NCBI GenBank assembly: GCA_036785325.1
Contig: JAXIVH010000032.1
Coordinates: 3,156,128-3,220,127 of the forward strand
DNA from: Urophycis tenuis
Lineage: Eukaryota > Chordata > Actinopteri > Gadiformes > Phycidae
Direction of reading: 5' to 3'
Length of the DNA stretch: 64,000 bases
Of the stretch, positions 21,190 through 34,922 are shown piece by piece (the first letter of the stretch is position 1; each line of letters starts with the position of its first letter). The notes below the pieces were generated by a model that saw nothing but the letters and a program-made list of their open reading frames with translations, had not been told where the DNA came from and did not search any database. The translations under genes and the position numbers were made by a program.

Positions 21190-22845
21190 ATGGGGAAGGA
21201 GGCGAATGGTGTTTCACGGAGCCGGTTTGAGGTAAGTGAGAATAAAGCGATAACCTGTTCGATAATAACATCCTGATGTCTTCGTTGAGGTTGTTATTGA
21301 CTTTAGATAAAGGCCCACGGGATGCCTGCCGCTGTATTTATTGGAAACTGCGCTTATGGGCTAACTGATGGGGCTTCCGCAGTCAATGTTTGGAATGAGG
21401 AAAAAATGCTGTTGTTGCTTTGATGAAATGGCCACATCTAGCATTAATTTCGTTTTAAATCATACGTTCTTTCTGTAAGACTGTCACGCCGTTCCGCCTT
21501 TTAGATGACACATTTTAAAGGTCCACCAGTGTTTTCTTTGTGCAGTCACAACAAAGACAACGAGGTTGGGGCTAGCACGCCGCTCGTAGACGTTGACGTT
21601 TTCCTGTGAAACATTCAATTCACTGGTTGACTTTCTGAATAATTGGTAGCTAGTAAATAATCGACTGAAAATCAACCGGATTTGAGCCTTGTGTCTTTTG
21701 GAAGTGTGTGATTAGCGGGCTGTTGTTGAAGCTATCGATGCGGCCGTGTGGGGGGCCTTCTGACTGACATAAGGACCCTGGTCGGCCACCATAGACAGAC
21801 GAGGCTCTCTGCAGATCAATTGTGAACCCACCGAGTTGGCCTATATAACATATTTATTATTATTTACGTATTGGAATTGTACGTAGCATACAATATATTG
21901 TCGGCTCGACTACATTGGCAGCGCACATTCACTATGTTATACACATGGGGATGCTAAACGACATAGCATTGGCCTGGTACCACCATAACCCAGTGTTGTT
22001 GTTTTTAATCCCGTGCTAGGGTGGGATTTGTGTGGTTTTATTTATTTTGAACGGTGCAACAGCTGACTACACGGAGGGCTCAGGCCGTAGCCCACCTTCT
22101 GGTCTGACAGCTGGGGGCGACGTGACGGGCGTACGTCGAGTATGGGCCAATAAAAAATGGGTTTAACAGTCTGGAAAAGTTGACTTATGTCACATTATTT
22201 GGTTATTTGGCTTGGCCGAGCGTCAGATAACGAAATGTAAGTCTTGTCCATAATTTGATGAAAATCAAATTCTGTGGCAACCAAAATTTCACCATGGCAT
22301 TTTTGCACCTTTTTTTTTTCGTTTAATGTGTTGATTTATTGTCCCCAAAATGTCGTCTGCAATGCGCCTGTGTGAGGGATTACAATACCGACAGTATTTG
22401 CCCGTTGGCGTACACTCACTGCGTCGTTTTTTTTCGGCCGTGGCCGATGATAATTTTACTGCTGGCCAATGCCTTTAGTCGAGCGGTCAGAGTATATTTG
22501 CCCTAAATATCCTTCCCTTCCAACTCCTTCAAAACGTTTCACTTCTGCAGCCCCTGCATGCCGTCTCCAGCGTTTAGAGACTAGCCTTTGACCCAGAACT
22601 CACTGGGGTTTTTAGTTCCAGTCATTCATTTCCAGGCACTAAGTTTGTTTGTTTGTTTGTGTGTGTGTGTGGACTGAGTGAGGGCTATGGAAGCTTTTCA
22701 AGTTGCAAACACACATTTTTGTATGTTGTATGTATTTTAAGCACAATCAATACTCAAGGGACATACGAGTTGCTATTTTCCTTTTCTTTGAATATTGGTT
22801 CTAAGCAGACTTGTCAGCCCGATTTGTTTTGTTTTATTTAAACTA

Positions 22846-22882
<37 letters not shown>

Positions 22883-25800
22883 AGAAGAGCACACTTTTTT
22901 TTCTTTTCTTTTTTAGACAAATTTGCTGGGTGTTATGTACACGTTTGCTGCCATTGTTGAAAAATCCCAGATTTATTTGGTAGACAAGTGGGTAATGGGT
23001 AAAATGCATCCACATCCACATAGATGACATGAATGTAGATGCCATCACAGTCTTGCTGTAACAAACAGACATTCCCATCAGGGCTTTTCCGGCCCTCCGC
23101 GCCCTTTCTGTGTTTGTTTCCTTGACATTGAACCCATGTCAGCTGATTGCGGTTGTTTGTGCCTACGTAGTGGGACTGCCCTTGGGCTTGGGAATCACAG
23201 TGGACATGTTAAACTCCAGCTGTTCTGGAGGAGGGGTGGTGGGGGTTACAGAACCCAGCCCTGTACTGACACCTTGTTCCTCCTGTGCTGTCTCCAGATG
23301 TTCTCAAACAGCGACGAAGCAGTCATCAATAAGAAGCTGCCCAAGGAGCTGTTGCTACGGTGAGGGAACACACGCAAGCACACGCAAGCACGCACACACA
23401 CACACACACACACAACCATGCCCGCGACCATGCCCACCACTGTATCTGTAATTAAAAACAGATGGTTGGAGCTGTAAAACATTCAGATCGATTCAAGGGG
23501 CAGAGGCAGGAGCCTCTGAGCAAACTCAAAATGGAGGCCATAACTCAAGACTGGTCTCCTTGCCAACCAAGTGGCCTGATCCTCGTCTACTGACTCTGCA
23601 GAATGCTGAGGCCCGGTTTACAAGGAGGACCTGTTGGTCAAACCAGCACATAGGACTTGTTTCACCCTCGACTCAGCCTTTAATCTAAGTATATGTGCGT
23701 AGTGCTTTGTGGGTCTGTTTTTTTTAGAAACAGATGTGGTCCACCTCACCTTTTTGAGATCCACAGAGCCGGCTCACTGAGAAGGGTAAACCTCCGCAGG
23801 CCGGTCAACAACGGCAATGTGGCCATGTTTGCTCTCACCGGCGTGTGTGTGTACAGAAGCTCTGTTCAGCAGCAGCAACAGCGGTGGTGGGCGAAGGCAG
23901 AGCCCTGGTGCAAAAGGAGGATTTCTGGCAGTGCAGTACTGCGATTCTAACCCCGCCCACCCACCCCCACCCCACCCCCACTTCTGTCTTCCAGGATCTT
24001 CTCCTTTCTTGATGTGGTGACACTCTGTCGCTGTGCCCAGGTCTCACGGGTGAGTCTGTGTTCTTGAGATTTGAGTGGAAACTTTGATAGATGAAATTAT
24101 TAAACCCCCCCCCCCCCATCTACCATCACCTCCTCAATTTGTTCCTTCCCTCAGTCCTGGAACGTTCTTGCCTTGGATGGCAGCAATTGGCAAAGGATTG
24201 ACCTCTTTGACTTCCAGAGGGACATTGAGGTGAGTAACGCCACCATGGCCACACTTTAACCCGCTGGCTGGCTTCTGACTCGTGCACCTCTCCCGTCAAC
24301 CTCTGTCACGGTCAAACATTCCCTCGTGCACGCCGGGTGACCTAAGAGGGGCCGCGTCCCCTGAGCAAGTGCTGTGTTCTTCAAACGCAGGGCCGGGTGG
24401 TGGAGAACATCTCGAAGCGATGCGGAGGTTTCCTTCGGAAGCTGAGCCTGCGAGGGTGCCTGGGCGTGGGAGACGGCGCCTTAAGGTGAGGCTGCGAGGA
24501 GCGAGAGCGGTACGGGAACGCCCTGAGCCTCCTTAACCGGGACCCTTCAAAAGACATAATGATACGAAAGACCCCTGAGAAGACATCTTGTGATACAAAA
24601 GACATTTGCTTTTGTATCACGAGACGGACATCAAATAGTTTTCCCCTTCACGTATTCTGTAGTTCTGGAGGGTCTTTTTTTTTTTTTTTTTTTTGCATCC
24701 AACCGCTGCAAACCGCAAACAGGTGGTCATGGCCGCGCAGGTATTACAAACAAATCAGGGTCCTGAGGCCTGGAGTGGAGTCGAGGTGGAGTCAAGCGGT
24801 TGCGACAGCGGCTTGCATGTAAATCCCTTGCTGTGCAGGTTTTGCATGCTGGAGGTTTCGTAACATACACGTAGCCGTTTAATCTTTTTAACGGTTTAGT
24901 GAGGCTCTACGCTAGGGGGAGGCGCCGTGGGTCGGACCCAAATGGTGCCGTCAATTAACGAGGAAGAGTAATGCAGCTTTTCTGGAAATATGGCAAACGT
25001 GTTGGCGCTGCATAACAATGGCAGGGACCACATTTGGGCTATTATTAATCCACGTTCCCACTTTGTTGCCACAGAGCGGATTTGTATACGAGAGCCCACC
25101 ACCAACGGCCAGATTTGTACAATTGCAGCTTTAAAAACAGCTGTGTGTTTGTTTGCTTAAATGTTTTTTTCTGGGTTCCACAGGACTTTCTCCCAGAACT
25201 GCAGAAACATTGAGCTGCTGAGTCTTAACGGCTGCACCAAAATCTCAGACAGGTTTGTTCCTCTGTGGGTTCATATGGCCAACGCATACTTTAAAGCACT
25301 GATCTGGTGAGCTTCAACTGATCTGGTGAGCCCTGTGTGTGTTTCTTCTCATGCAGCACGTGTAACAGCCTCAGTAAGTTCTGCCCCAAGCTGAAGCACC
25401 TGGACCTCACCTCCTGCACCTCCATCACCAACCTGTCACTCAAAGCTCTCAGGTGGGTCTGATTGACTCACAACCTTACCTTAAGTCTAAATGTGTTGGA
25501 TTGAGCTCCTCCCAGTTAGTTGGTGGGAGACTATCAGGATTCCAAAAGCTCAATAGCAGCGTTCTGTCCACTGTGTGACGCAAGCTAGCGTAGCTCGGCT
25601 GGCTTAATGGTGTGAGTGGGAGAGGTGTTTGGAGTGCTAATGGTAAGGTCCTTGTAAACAAAGAGAGTAAGTGCGGCACGGACAGAATTTTGTATTTGTA
25701 CATTATAACAGTTATAGGATGTGAATTGTTTTGATAACATGATGGAAATCACTGTCGATCAGCACTGACTACAGATGGGTTCAAGTTACGTTAAGCTAGG

Positions 25801-28800
25801 AGCCGGGTTGAAATGTTGCACACTGCTACTTCAGTGTCATGTATTCTAAAATGACTTGCTGCAGGAAAGTGTCTGCTCACTGACCAGTACTGATTAATAC
25901 TCTTTAATGCCAGCGACTCCTCCCTACACAGCATGAGGTGTGACGTGTGATGAGTGAAGTGAAGTGCAGATCGACCGATAACTCAGGGGCTGACGAGAAA
26001 CTACTGTGACAAGCGTCTCTCTCTCTCTCTCTCTCTGTGCTGACCGCCTCGGACCCGCTGTCTTTTCCCCCTAGCGAGGGGTGTCCCCTGCTGGAGCAGC
26101 TCAACATCTCCTGGTGCGACCAGGTGACCAAGGATGGAGTCCAGGCGCTGGTTCGATGCTGCCCCGGGCTCAAAGGCCTGTTCCTCAAAGGATGTACACA
26201 GGTACACTCCCCCTCTCGCCGGATGGTTGTGTGTGATGAGTCACGATGTGTCAGACCGGTGCTTTCAATGGTGACCACGTTGCGGGAGCCCGTGAATGGA
26301 TGAATGAATGACTGACTGTTGTTGTGCTTCGAACGTGGATGCCCACCACCTCCCTTGGCACCTCATTTATCACACAGGTGGTGTGATAAATGCATCGACA
26401 CCTAAGTGGGTGTCGGTTCATTCTTCTGGCTCCTGAATGACAACATGTATCGACGGGGGCATCTCAGAGGTCATGGGCTGGGCAGCCAATTCCTGGTCTA
26501 TTTTGATGTTGTGATCAACAGTGGATTTATGTCTATACATTTAAAGCTGTTGTATACAGAGTTGTAAAGGAAGATTTACAACAAAATCACCCCCATCCTT
26601 ACTTTCTCCACCAATCAGGACAAGATATTTTCACCCAACGATCGGTGAACAGATGCCCTGATTGGTCAGAAATGAGCAGGGTGCGGTCTAGAAACTAGAA
26701 ACGGATATCCCCACACAGAGCATTTCAATCCCCGATGGCCGACGGATGACCATTGCACTTTGAACAAATTCTGTTCATTTTCTGGCTCTTAAACCTTCCC
26801 GACGGCACCCCTTTTCAAGTCATCCATCTTTCCACGGTTGTCCACCCTCCCCACAGCTAGAAGATGAGGCGCTGAAGCACATCGGGGGCCACTGTCCAGA
26901 GCTGGTCACCCTCAACCTGCAGACCTGCTTGGTGAGTAGTACCCCCGGCGAACACCAGGAGACCCATGATTATCCACTGCATGTTCTGACCACTCCTACC
27001 TCCACTCTCTATTGCTTAGTGGTTTCCACCACAGCGTGACTCCATGTTTTAAATGTCCCTCCCGCGCCCCCTCGTGACATTAGCCAGAGATGTTTTGAAA
27101 TGGGCTAGCTTCTCTCTCAAAGCTGTTTTTTTTTTTTTTAAGGACTTTGGACATTTTGAGGAGGATAAATCTTGAGGCACTGTTTATTTGAACTGGCTCT
27201 TGGAGGTGGGCGGTTGCGGGGGTGGGTGTCAGTGGTGTACGGGGATGGTGTAGATTGGTGGGCCCACCTAGTGTGAGCCACCTTGCACATCAACACATTT
27301 AATTGTGGAGGAGGAGGTAGCAACTGTAATAACTTACATTGCTGCCATTGTGTGAAACCCAATCAACACTTTTATTTTTTTTCCCATTGTTTTCCCACTC
27401 TCTGGGCCCCCTTTTATATTGATACAGTAACATTGTTTGTTTGTTTTAACATTTGTTTATGTATTGTTTACAAGATATCGTTTACAATGTTCTACTGATT
27501 TAAGACATTGAGGCTCCTATTGGGGTAGTGGGAGTTTTTAAATAGTTGAATGCAATTTTCCAATATAATATATAATCGGTGTAGTTGTGCAACCAATGAC
27601 TGCTGAAGGAGTGATGGAGTGAAGGAGTGTTTTGACTGCAAACTTAAATAAAAACACTTTCCTCCTTCCCCCCTCATCCCTTCAGTTCTTGCCAGACCCC
27701 CCCGTAGTTTGCCACCTCATCAGTCTTGTTTCCGTTATCATCTTTTAAAGTCAGACTTGAAGACGGGCTGTTGCGATTATTTTTGATATTCCCTGCGATA
27801 ACCTGACATATCTCTTTGAACCCTCCACCCCCCTCCACCACTACCACCCTCCACCCCCCTCCACCACCACATTCCACCACCACCCTCCACCACCACCACC
27901 CTCCACCCCCCACCTCCACCACCCCACCTCCTCCACCACCCCACCTCCTCCACTACCCCACCTCCACCACCACCACACCTCCACCACCACCACCCCACCA
28001 CCACCACCCTCCACCACAACCCCACCACCACCACACCTCCACCCCACCACCCCACCACCACCCCACCTCCACCACCCCACCTCCACCGAGCAGCAGATCA
28101 CCGACGAGGGTCTCATCACAATCTGCCGCGGCTGCCACCGCCTCCAGTCGCTGTGCGTGTCCGGCTGCGCCAACATCACTGACGCCATCCTCCACGCGCT
28201 GGGCCAGAATTGCCCGCGTCTCAGGTGAGCCCGGCTCGCTCATCCCACACCCTGCTCCGGTTACAGCACGCCTATTGTTCAGGAAGCCGTTTAGCATTAC
28301 CCCCCATTGTAGACAATTAGTCTCAAGCCCCCCCCCCCACCCACCCCCCCAGGGCCAAAAGCAATGTGACCACATGAGTGAACTAGTTTAGGTTTAAAAA
28401 GACACGGTATGTTTTTGAAGCCGTGAGTGAGTGCAGGGGGGGGGGGGCAGCGGTGGCGTGTCAACATCGGAGCGCTGCTTTGAGACGTCGAATAGACGGA
28501 GCCTTCGCTAAATGTAAAAAAGAAAAAAAGAAATGCAAAGCGCACAGCCCGGAACAAATGCAATTTCACGTTTCTTTGTGTTTCCGTGTGAATGGGTTTT
28601 ATTTGGGTGCCGCTGCTAATGTGAGGAAATATGTTCTTTGGGGTTTAATGGAAAAGCCCGGCCCGGCGGTGGGTAATTAAGCAAGTCAATGAAGGGCGAC
28701 CGATGGGGGGGCTGGATGTGCACCCTGGCGGGAGATCTCACTCTTCTACCTTTTTTCGGATCAGGGAAAAAAGCGAGGCCTATTGGTGGCAAACGACAAT

Positions 28801-29322
28801 AGATTATTAGTTGTTCGGCACCTCAGCATTCAGGGTGCAATGCAGCTGCAAAGATTCAGCACCGCAAATCCAAACATTTGTACCGCATTCGGCAGCAGCC
28901 AGGCTTTACTGACCCTGTCGGTGAATCCCATCCCATCCCAATGGATTATTATTATTATTATTATTATTATAGATTGATCATCTAAAATCTAACGGCACAC
29001 TATCTCAAATCTGGGCGAAGTGAACGGGCCGTTTCACGCTCTGTCGCCTCCATATTTGTTTTGACCAGTCATGCTGCAGGAGGTGGGGATGTGTAATTGT
29101 CTCGCAGTGAAACGGACTCCGGGTGGCTCTGTTACAGCGTAGTATGACTGGTATGATCTGAGGCTAAATCTGATCCAAGCCGAACTTTTCTGTTTCGTCC
29201 TGGTAGAATACTGGAGGTGGCTCGCTGCTCTCAGCTCACTGACGTGGGCTTCACTACCTTAGCAAGGGTGAGTTCTGAGCCTCAGGGTCTCCTTCATACA
29301 GCCCAGTGGGCCACTTTCTTTA

Positions 29323-29353
<31 letters not shown>

Positions 29354-31792
29354 GCGCGCACACACACACACACACACGCGCACCGGGTTTGAATGTGGCC
29401 CTTGTGGGGGGGGAATCTACAGTGTTTCAATATATAACCCAGAGTTTTCTTTTATCTGTGAAATGTTTCTGCCTTTGGCCTGTGGCAGGTGTTACATTTT
29501 TGGACTCCACACTTGCCAGAGCAGGATATTTTCAGCTGGGTTGCAACGTTCAACAAATGGGAACCGTTTTGATAATGGACAACTCAAAACTGTCCTTCAA
29601 TACCATCATGAATGATCATTAATTACATTTGTCATTCCTTTTTATTCCTTCCATTTCAGAATTGTCATGAACTTGAAAAGATGGATTTGGAAGAATGCGT
29701 ACAGGTTTGTTCTGCGTGATAATTGTGCACGGCGGTCGGTTGTTCTCACCGCCTGCATTGGGAGGGGACGTGTGTGTTTGTTGTGACGTTTTCTCTCTCA
29801 TCTTCCCGTCAGATTACAGACGGTACACTGATCCAGTTATCCATCCACTGCCCTCGTTTGCAAGTCCTGGTGAGTGGCAAGGTCAAAGGTCAAAAGTGGC
29901 TATCAAGGGTGCTGGCTATTTTTTAACACTTTCTTGGATATTTCTGTTGGCCAAGTATCCTTCTCATCAGCATGAAATCATTTTGGGGAGAGATAAACTT
30001 GAAAATGAAAATAAATGATGTGGATGTGAATGTGATTCACACCTTAAAAACACACTTATTCCGAGTGGCATACACTGACAGAGTATGCCACTGTTACTTG
30101 TTACTTGTTTTTTTTAACTTATCTGAAGGTTTCTGAATGCTTTGAAAGGCGCCTCTAAATAAAATGCATTATTATTATTATTTGGTGTTGACATCAACAT
30201 TAAATGGATGGTGCAAATACTTTGCTTCATGAGGAACACGGTCTTGTGCTTCAATCATTCATTGGAAAGGTTTAACGAATTTGTGTATTACCGTTCCGAT
30301 TTACCCCATTTTATTTATTACATTGCAATTGTTCAAAACGAATAGCAAAGCAACAAAGGACTTATTTGAAACATTCTCCCCCTGCAATCCTTCAAAGTAG
30401 CTTCGGTCGGTGAGAAACACTGTAAGGACCGAACGGCAATGACCCCCCCCCCCCCCCCCCCCGTGTCCCCCCCAGAGTCTCTCTCACTGTGAGCTGATCA
30501 CCGACGACGGCATCAGACACCTGGGCAGCGGGCCCTGCGCCCACGACCGGCTGGAGGTGATAGAGCTGGACAACTGCCCCCTGATCACGGACGCCTCGCT
30601 GGAGCACCTGAAGAGCTGCCACAGCCTGGACCGCATCGAGCTGTACGACTGCCAGCAGATCACCCGGGCGGGCATCAAGAGGCTGCGGGTGAGTCGGGCA
30701 TGGGGGGGCAACACGGGTGAGTCAGGCAGGAGGTGGTGGTGGGGGGGGCGCAACGCGGATGAGTCAGGCAGGAGGTGGGGGGGGGGGCAACGCGGGGGTC
30801 CGTCCTCAAAGGAGAGGGTCGGGGGCAGCGTTTATCTGTGGTACCATGATTATGATGTTTACCTGTTGTATTGTACTGTTGCACTACTGCACTATTGCAC
30901 TACTGTACTGTTGGACTATTGCACTACTGTGCACTGTTACTTTTTATTTCCCTACGACCTCTACAATTAGTACCCCCACGTGCGCTATCTGTTTATTGTT
31001 TAATGTTGCTACTTACTGTTTACTACCGTCATTTTAATTATTACTGCCACTTTTCCAGTATTGCACTACTCATGTACAGCTTTGCACTTCTGGTTAGAAC
31101 GCCAACTACATTTCGTTGTCTCTGCACTTGCGCTCGTGCACAATGACAATAAAGTTGAATCTAATCTAATGTGCTGTATATCGCATGGTCATGCTGTGCT
31201 TAAGAATGATTAGGACATGGAAAGGGGTCGTCTACATACTAGAAAAATACGCAGCAGTGACGATGATGGAATATGGGAGAAGCTTAAGTGGTAAAGATGT
31301 GTCTGGGTGTGAAATATGAGGTATGGCGTCTTAGTCTTGGGTTGCCGGCATCATTTATACATCGGCATGCATTACCGTGGAGTTCATTTTGGGTTCATAG
31401 CCCCATTCAGTGATGAAAGTCCTGTTTTGGTATTCTGCATCCAGACCTGAGTGGGACTTTAATGATCTAGTTGCGTTGTTTCAATGGACTTGCAGTTGTT
31501 CTTTTTCTGTTAAAACATGTAGGATCACCACCTCCATGCACAACAACCCCACATCCATTCTATTGTGACGTGATCAAGGCGTTACTCAGATGAAGGTATT
31601 TTATGATCTGTTAACTGGTGATCTCTCACTCTCTCTCTCTCTGTCTCTCGGTCTCTCTGTTCCTCTCGCTCTCTCCCCCTGCAGACCCATTTGCCTAACA
31701 TCAAAGTGCACGCGTATTTCGCCCCTGTGACTCCGCCCCCCTCCGTCGGAGGCAGTCGCCAGAGGTTCTGCCGCTGCTGCGTTCTCCTATGA
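21190..31792 (+). CDS. fbxl20: F-box and leucine-rich repeat protein 20, complete
   Basis: This is a substrate receptor of an SCF (SKP1-CUL1-F-box) ubiquitin ligase; the mammalian protein (SCRAPPER) acts at synapses on RIM1. Exons: 21190-21231, 23298-23359, 23995-24049, 24155-24229, 24391-24485, 25184-25252, 25357-25452, 26075-26201, 26857-26931, 28094-28224, 29207-29267, 29660-29704, 29813-29869, 30476-30688, 31685-31792. They total 1311 nt and encode 436 residues, the same as human. The start MGKEANGVSRSRFE matches the FBXL20-type N-terminus rather than FBXL2. The F-box spans about 28-72 (LPKELLLRIFSFLDVVTLC). Cysteine-containing LRRs fill most of the rest, with repeated CxxL and ITD elements. 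The C-terminus CRCCVLL is a CAAX box whose final Leu predicts geranylgeranylation. All splice sites are GT-AG. Nothing is broken. Confidence 0.96.
21232..23297 (+). other. fbxl20 intron 1
   Basis: The donor GAG|GTAAGTG follows exon 1 and the acceptor is TCTCCAG before 23298. A GT microsatellite lies at about 22851-22880. The remainder is AT-rich, non-repetitive, and shows no coding exon. Confidence 0.8.
24587..24623. repeat. Inverted repeat, 15-bp arms
   Basis: Arms CTTGTGATACAAAAG (24587-24601) and CTTTTGTATCACGAG (24609-24623) pair with a single mismatch around a 7-base loop. It lies in fbxl20 intron 5, 100 bp after the exon 5 donor. Confidence 0.9.
26932..28093 (+). other. fbxl20 intron 9 ending in CCA-repeat array
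   Basis: The first 0.9 kb has no recognised content. The last 270 bp are an imperfect CCACCA/CCACCT array that runs directly into the exon 10 acceptor. That acceptor is a tandem GAGCAG|CAG. Confidence 0.8.
27816..28088 (+). repeat. CCA/CCACCT trinucleotide array
   Basis: About 270 bp of imperfect CCA, CCACCT and CCACCC units end six bases before the fbxl20 exon 10 start. Confidence 0.95.
29323..29378 (+). repeat. GCAC/CA repeat in fbxl20 intron 11
   Basis: A run of GCAC units passes into CG and CA dinucleotides, about 55 nt after the exon 11 donor. Confidence 0.95.
30030..30182 (+). mobile_element. Short retroelement tail
   Basis: The segment ends GAAAGGCGCCTCTAAATAAA with an ATT tandem tail, resembling the common GGCGCTATATAAATAAA ending of fish retroelements. 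It lies in fbxl20 intron 13. The left end is uncertain. Confidence 0.4.
30845..31172 (+). mobile_element. LINE 3'-end fragment (L2/Rex1-like tail)
   Basis: The segment is rich in TTGCACTACTG repeats and ends ACATTTCGTTGTCTCTGCAC, then CAATGACAATAAAGTTGAAT with a CTAAT tail. I recognise this as a frequent teleost LINE 3' UTR. It is 5'-truncated and lies in fbxl20 intron 14. Confidence 0.6.
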
Positions 31793-34022
31793 TTTTCAAA
31801 GATGGCGTCTCCCGCCGGCACCGCGGCCTCGTCGTAGGATCCCCGCCGCCGCCACCGCCGCCAACCGGCCCTTCAAAAATGGAGTACAAGTTGTTGTTTT
31901 TTTTCCCGCCTGACCCTCCCACCAACCCACCAACCAACCCTGCATTGGAGCGAGAGAGGGAGACCCCCCTCTAAACAAAACACGAAACCCCACGAAGGGA
32001 GATCTTCGTCCCAACAACATTCCTGTCTTCACCCCGTTGCCCTTCCAGCGTCGCCTCCTTCACACTCTGTGACAATACCACTCACATCGACGCAGTTCAT
32101 GTAGACGACGACAAACGCAGGCTGGCACACACACACACACACACACACGAGAGAGAGAGAGGGTTGTCCTGGTTCATTTCCTTTCTGTCGGCAGCGCGGC
32201 AGTCTAGCATCTATCAGAGTTGATGGTGATTTGAGATTTGAGATGGTGAACATCGGGCTATCAGACACGCCCTGCCCGTGATTGGCTGGACGCGAAGGCT
32301 CTGGAAGGCATTTCAAGAGCACATATAGAACGCGTCGGGGGGTGACTGTTACAGCAGTGCCTATAGGGGTGCAAAAAAAAAAAAAAACCTTGACTTGATA
32401 ATGCGGGCAAAATGAGTGGCAGCCATTGAGATGCAAATATTGTATTTATTTAATGACCGCCCCCGTCCCTCCCCAGTGCTGATGCTACCTCCAGGAAAAA
32501 CAACCTGCGCCTGATTTCTAGTTGCCCCGCGTTACCTTTTGTTTAGCCAGACTGTTGCCGTGTCATTAACTGCCAGTACTTGACGACAAGTACTAGAGTC
32601 TTGGTTGTTAAGAGCTGTCCTGCCGTTGTCCCCGCCAGAGCCCACTCAGCGAGAGAGAGAGAGACACACACACACACACACACACACACCTCTTCATGTA
32701 GATATATTGTTTAAAAAAAAAAACGAATCACATACAGTCCTTGGTATATGCACACCACACGTTATGGGTAGTTTTATAGGCATGTGCAACCTTCATGAAC
32801 ACACACACACACACACACACCAGTCCAGCTACTGCTTTACCTTCCATCCTCTATGTGTCCTTCTCCCTCTCGATCTCTTCCTGTGTTACAATCAAAAGCC
32901 TATAAAAACAGTTTCATATTTTTCTAAAAACGGGACGCCGGTGAAGACTAAACGTGGGGACTCGAGAAGATGCCAAATGTTGCATGTATCAACTCTAGTT
33001 TTGTACGAAAAATTCAGAAAACACACACACAGACACACTAAAAAAAACAAGCGAACACACCTGTGTACATATAAGGGCGGTGAGTGTGGAGCGGAGGCTA
33101 ACCCACACCAAGAATAACAACATGAAGAAAACAACGTGGTTTACTCACAAAGCTAACTCTGGCGCTGCGTCCGTGACGGAGAGCGTCCGGAGGCTCATGT
33201 CCACACGTTCAACCACACGTACCACAGCTGAATGTTGGGGTCCCGTGGCACAGGCGGTGTCGGCCACGGAGAAAAAAAAACAAAAACAAAACCTGGAAAT
33301 ATTAAGACGCAAATACAACAAGAAAGTCGACGAGAGATGCGAATGGACCTGTCTTTTTGCCGTCAGGTAAAAAAAAAAAAATGGGAACGAAAAAGCCAAC
33401 TGACATCTAAAAAGTATCTCTATTTTCAGTTAGTTTTGGGTTTTATTCAGTTCTCATTTGTTTGCTTTTGTTTTAAAAATAATACCTGGTTACGAAGAAC
33501 TGACCACACAGACACGCACACACACTTGGGGGAGTGAGATGGGGAGGTGTCCCCCCCCCCCCACCCCCAACCGACGAGAACTCTGATTGACGTTGACAAA
33601 CCTTGAGTCAGCTCCCATGAGGCCTTGCAGCATACCGAGTGGTCTGGCACTCAGTGACCCCCAACTCCCCCGCCCCCCGCCCCCATCCGTCTGTCTGTCT
33701 GTCTGTCTGAGGCCAGAGACGAGGGGTGGTGGGGGCGGGTGGGCTGGTCGGCTGGATCAGACGGGTGGAGTTGGAGGAAGAGGAAGAGGAGGATGACTCT
33801 CGGCCTGAAGCTAGTGCACAATTGTGGTCGGGGGGGCTATTGCGTCACGGTGGCAGGTGATGAACTTAAAGCCACATCCGCTTTTTTTTTTTGTTTCTGT
33901 TATGAAGTATTGGAACCCCCCCCCATGGACCACAGTGATGGCACTCGCACCTGCTTCCCCCTTGGCCACGCGGCCTACGTTGTCTTTCAAAGACCGTTTT
34001 GTTTCTGTTTCTGTTGCTTTCT

Positions 34023-34024
<2 letters not shown>

Positions 34025-34073
<49 letters not shown>
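34025..34073 (+). repeat. GT microsatellite
   Basis: About 48 bp of pure GT in the candidate fbxl20 3' UTR. Confidence 0.95.
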
Positions 34074-34922
34074 TTTGGAGTGGGCCCGGTTTTGTATTTG
34101 AAGTCATGGCTTTATTGTGTTTCCCCCCCCGCCCCCCGTTGAGTTTTTCTGCCCTTGTGTTCCATGGTTTTTGGTCTCAACGCGTGTGTGTGTGCTTGTG
34201 TACGTGTGTGCTTGTGCCGCATCGAGAGTTTCTTGTTTTATAGATGCCCCTTGAGCAGCCTCGGAGCCTGTGCATCGTGGTGAATGTTGACATGAGGTGG
34301 GATGTTTGGACAGGATTTGAGGAGGTGGAGGAGGAGGAGGAGGTGGTGGTGGTAGTGGTGGAGGAGGAGGGTTTGTATGTAAAATGTTGGCTGTAGCCTT
34401 TTGGTCTCCTCCTCTCTTCATCTTCCTCCCTGTCGTGCGCTTTCCTTAAAAACTGCTTCCAACAATCCTTTTATTTTGGTTTTTTTTTAGTATTTCATTT
34501 CAGAAAAATTCCCACAGGAGGCATAAAACAAAAGATGAATTGAATTCGTATGACCTCACCGTATGGAATGTCAATATATTTTTCTCCAGCTAGCATCCCT
34601 ACGACTACAACTGCTATTGTGCCCCTGCTCCTTCCCTCCGCACACCATCTCGTGGATGGTCGCTAGCCAGCAAGCAAAAACACTGAATTGTCCTTCATTC
34701 ATGTTTTTAGCATTTGACCGTGTCTTGGGGGCCGTGGAGGGATAAAGCAGTAACCGTGGAGTGAACCAGATGTGTTTTTGTTTCAGGAAGCCTGTGTGTG
34801 TGTGGGGGGGAGGATTAGAGTGGCAACTGGGGAGCTCAGGCGGCACGCGAGGTGTTTGAGTGCAGTCACCGTTGGGTTTAAAGGACTCTGGGCCTTGACG
34901 TCAGCGCCCGCCCGCTCGCCCT

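Noticed and set aside
27816..28088. A CRISPR-like or structured array
   Set aside because: It is an imperfect CCA microsatellite without spacers, in a vertebrate intron.
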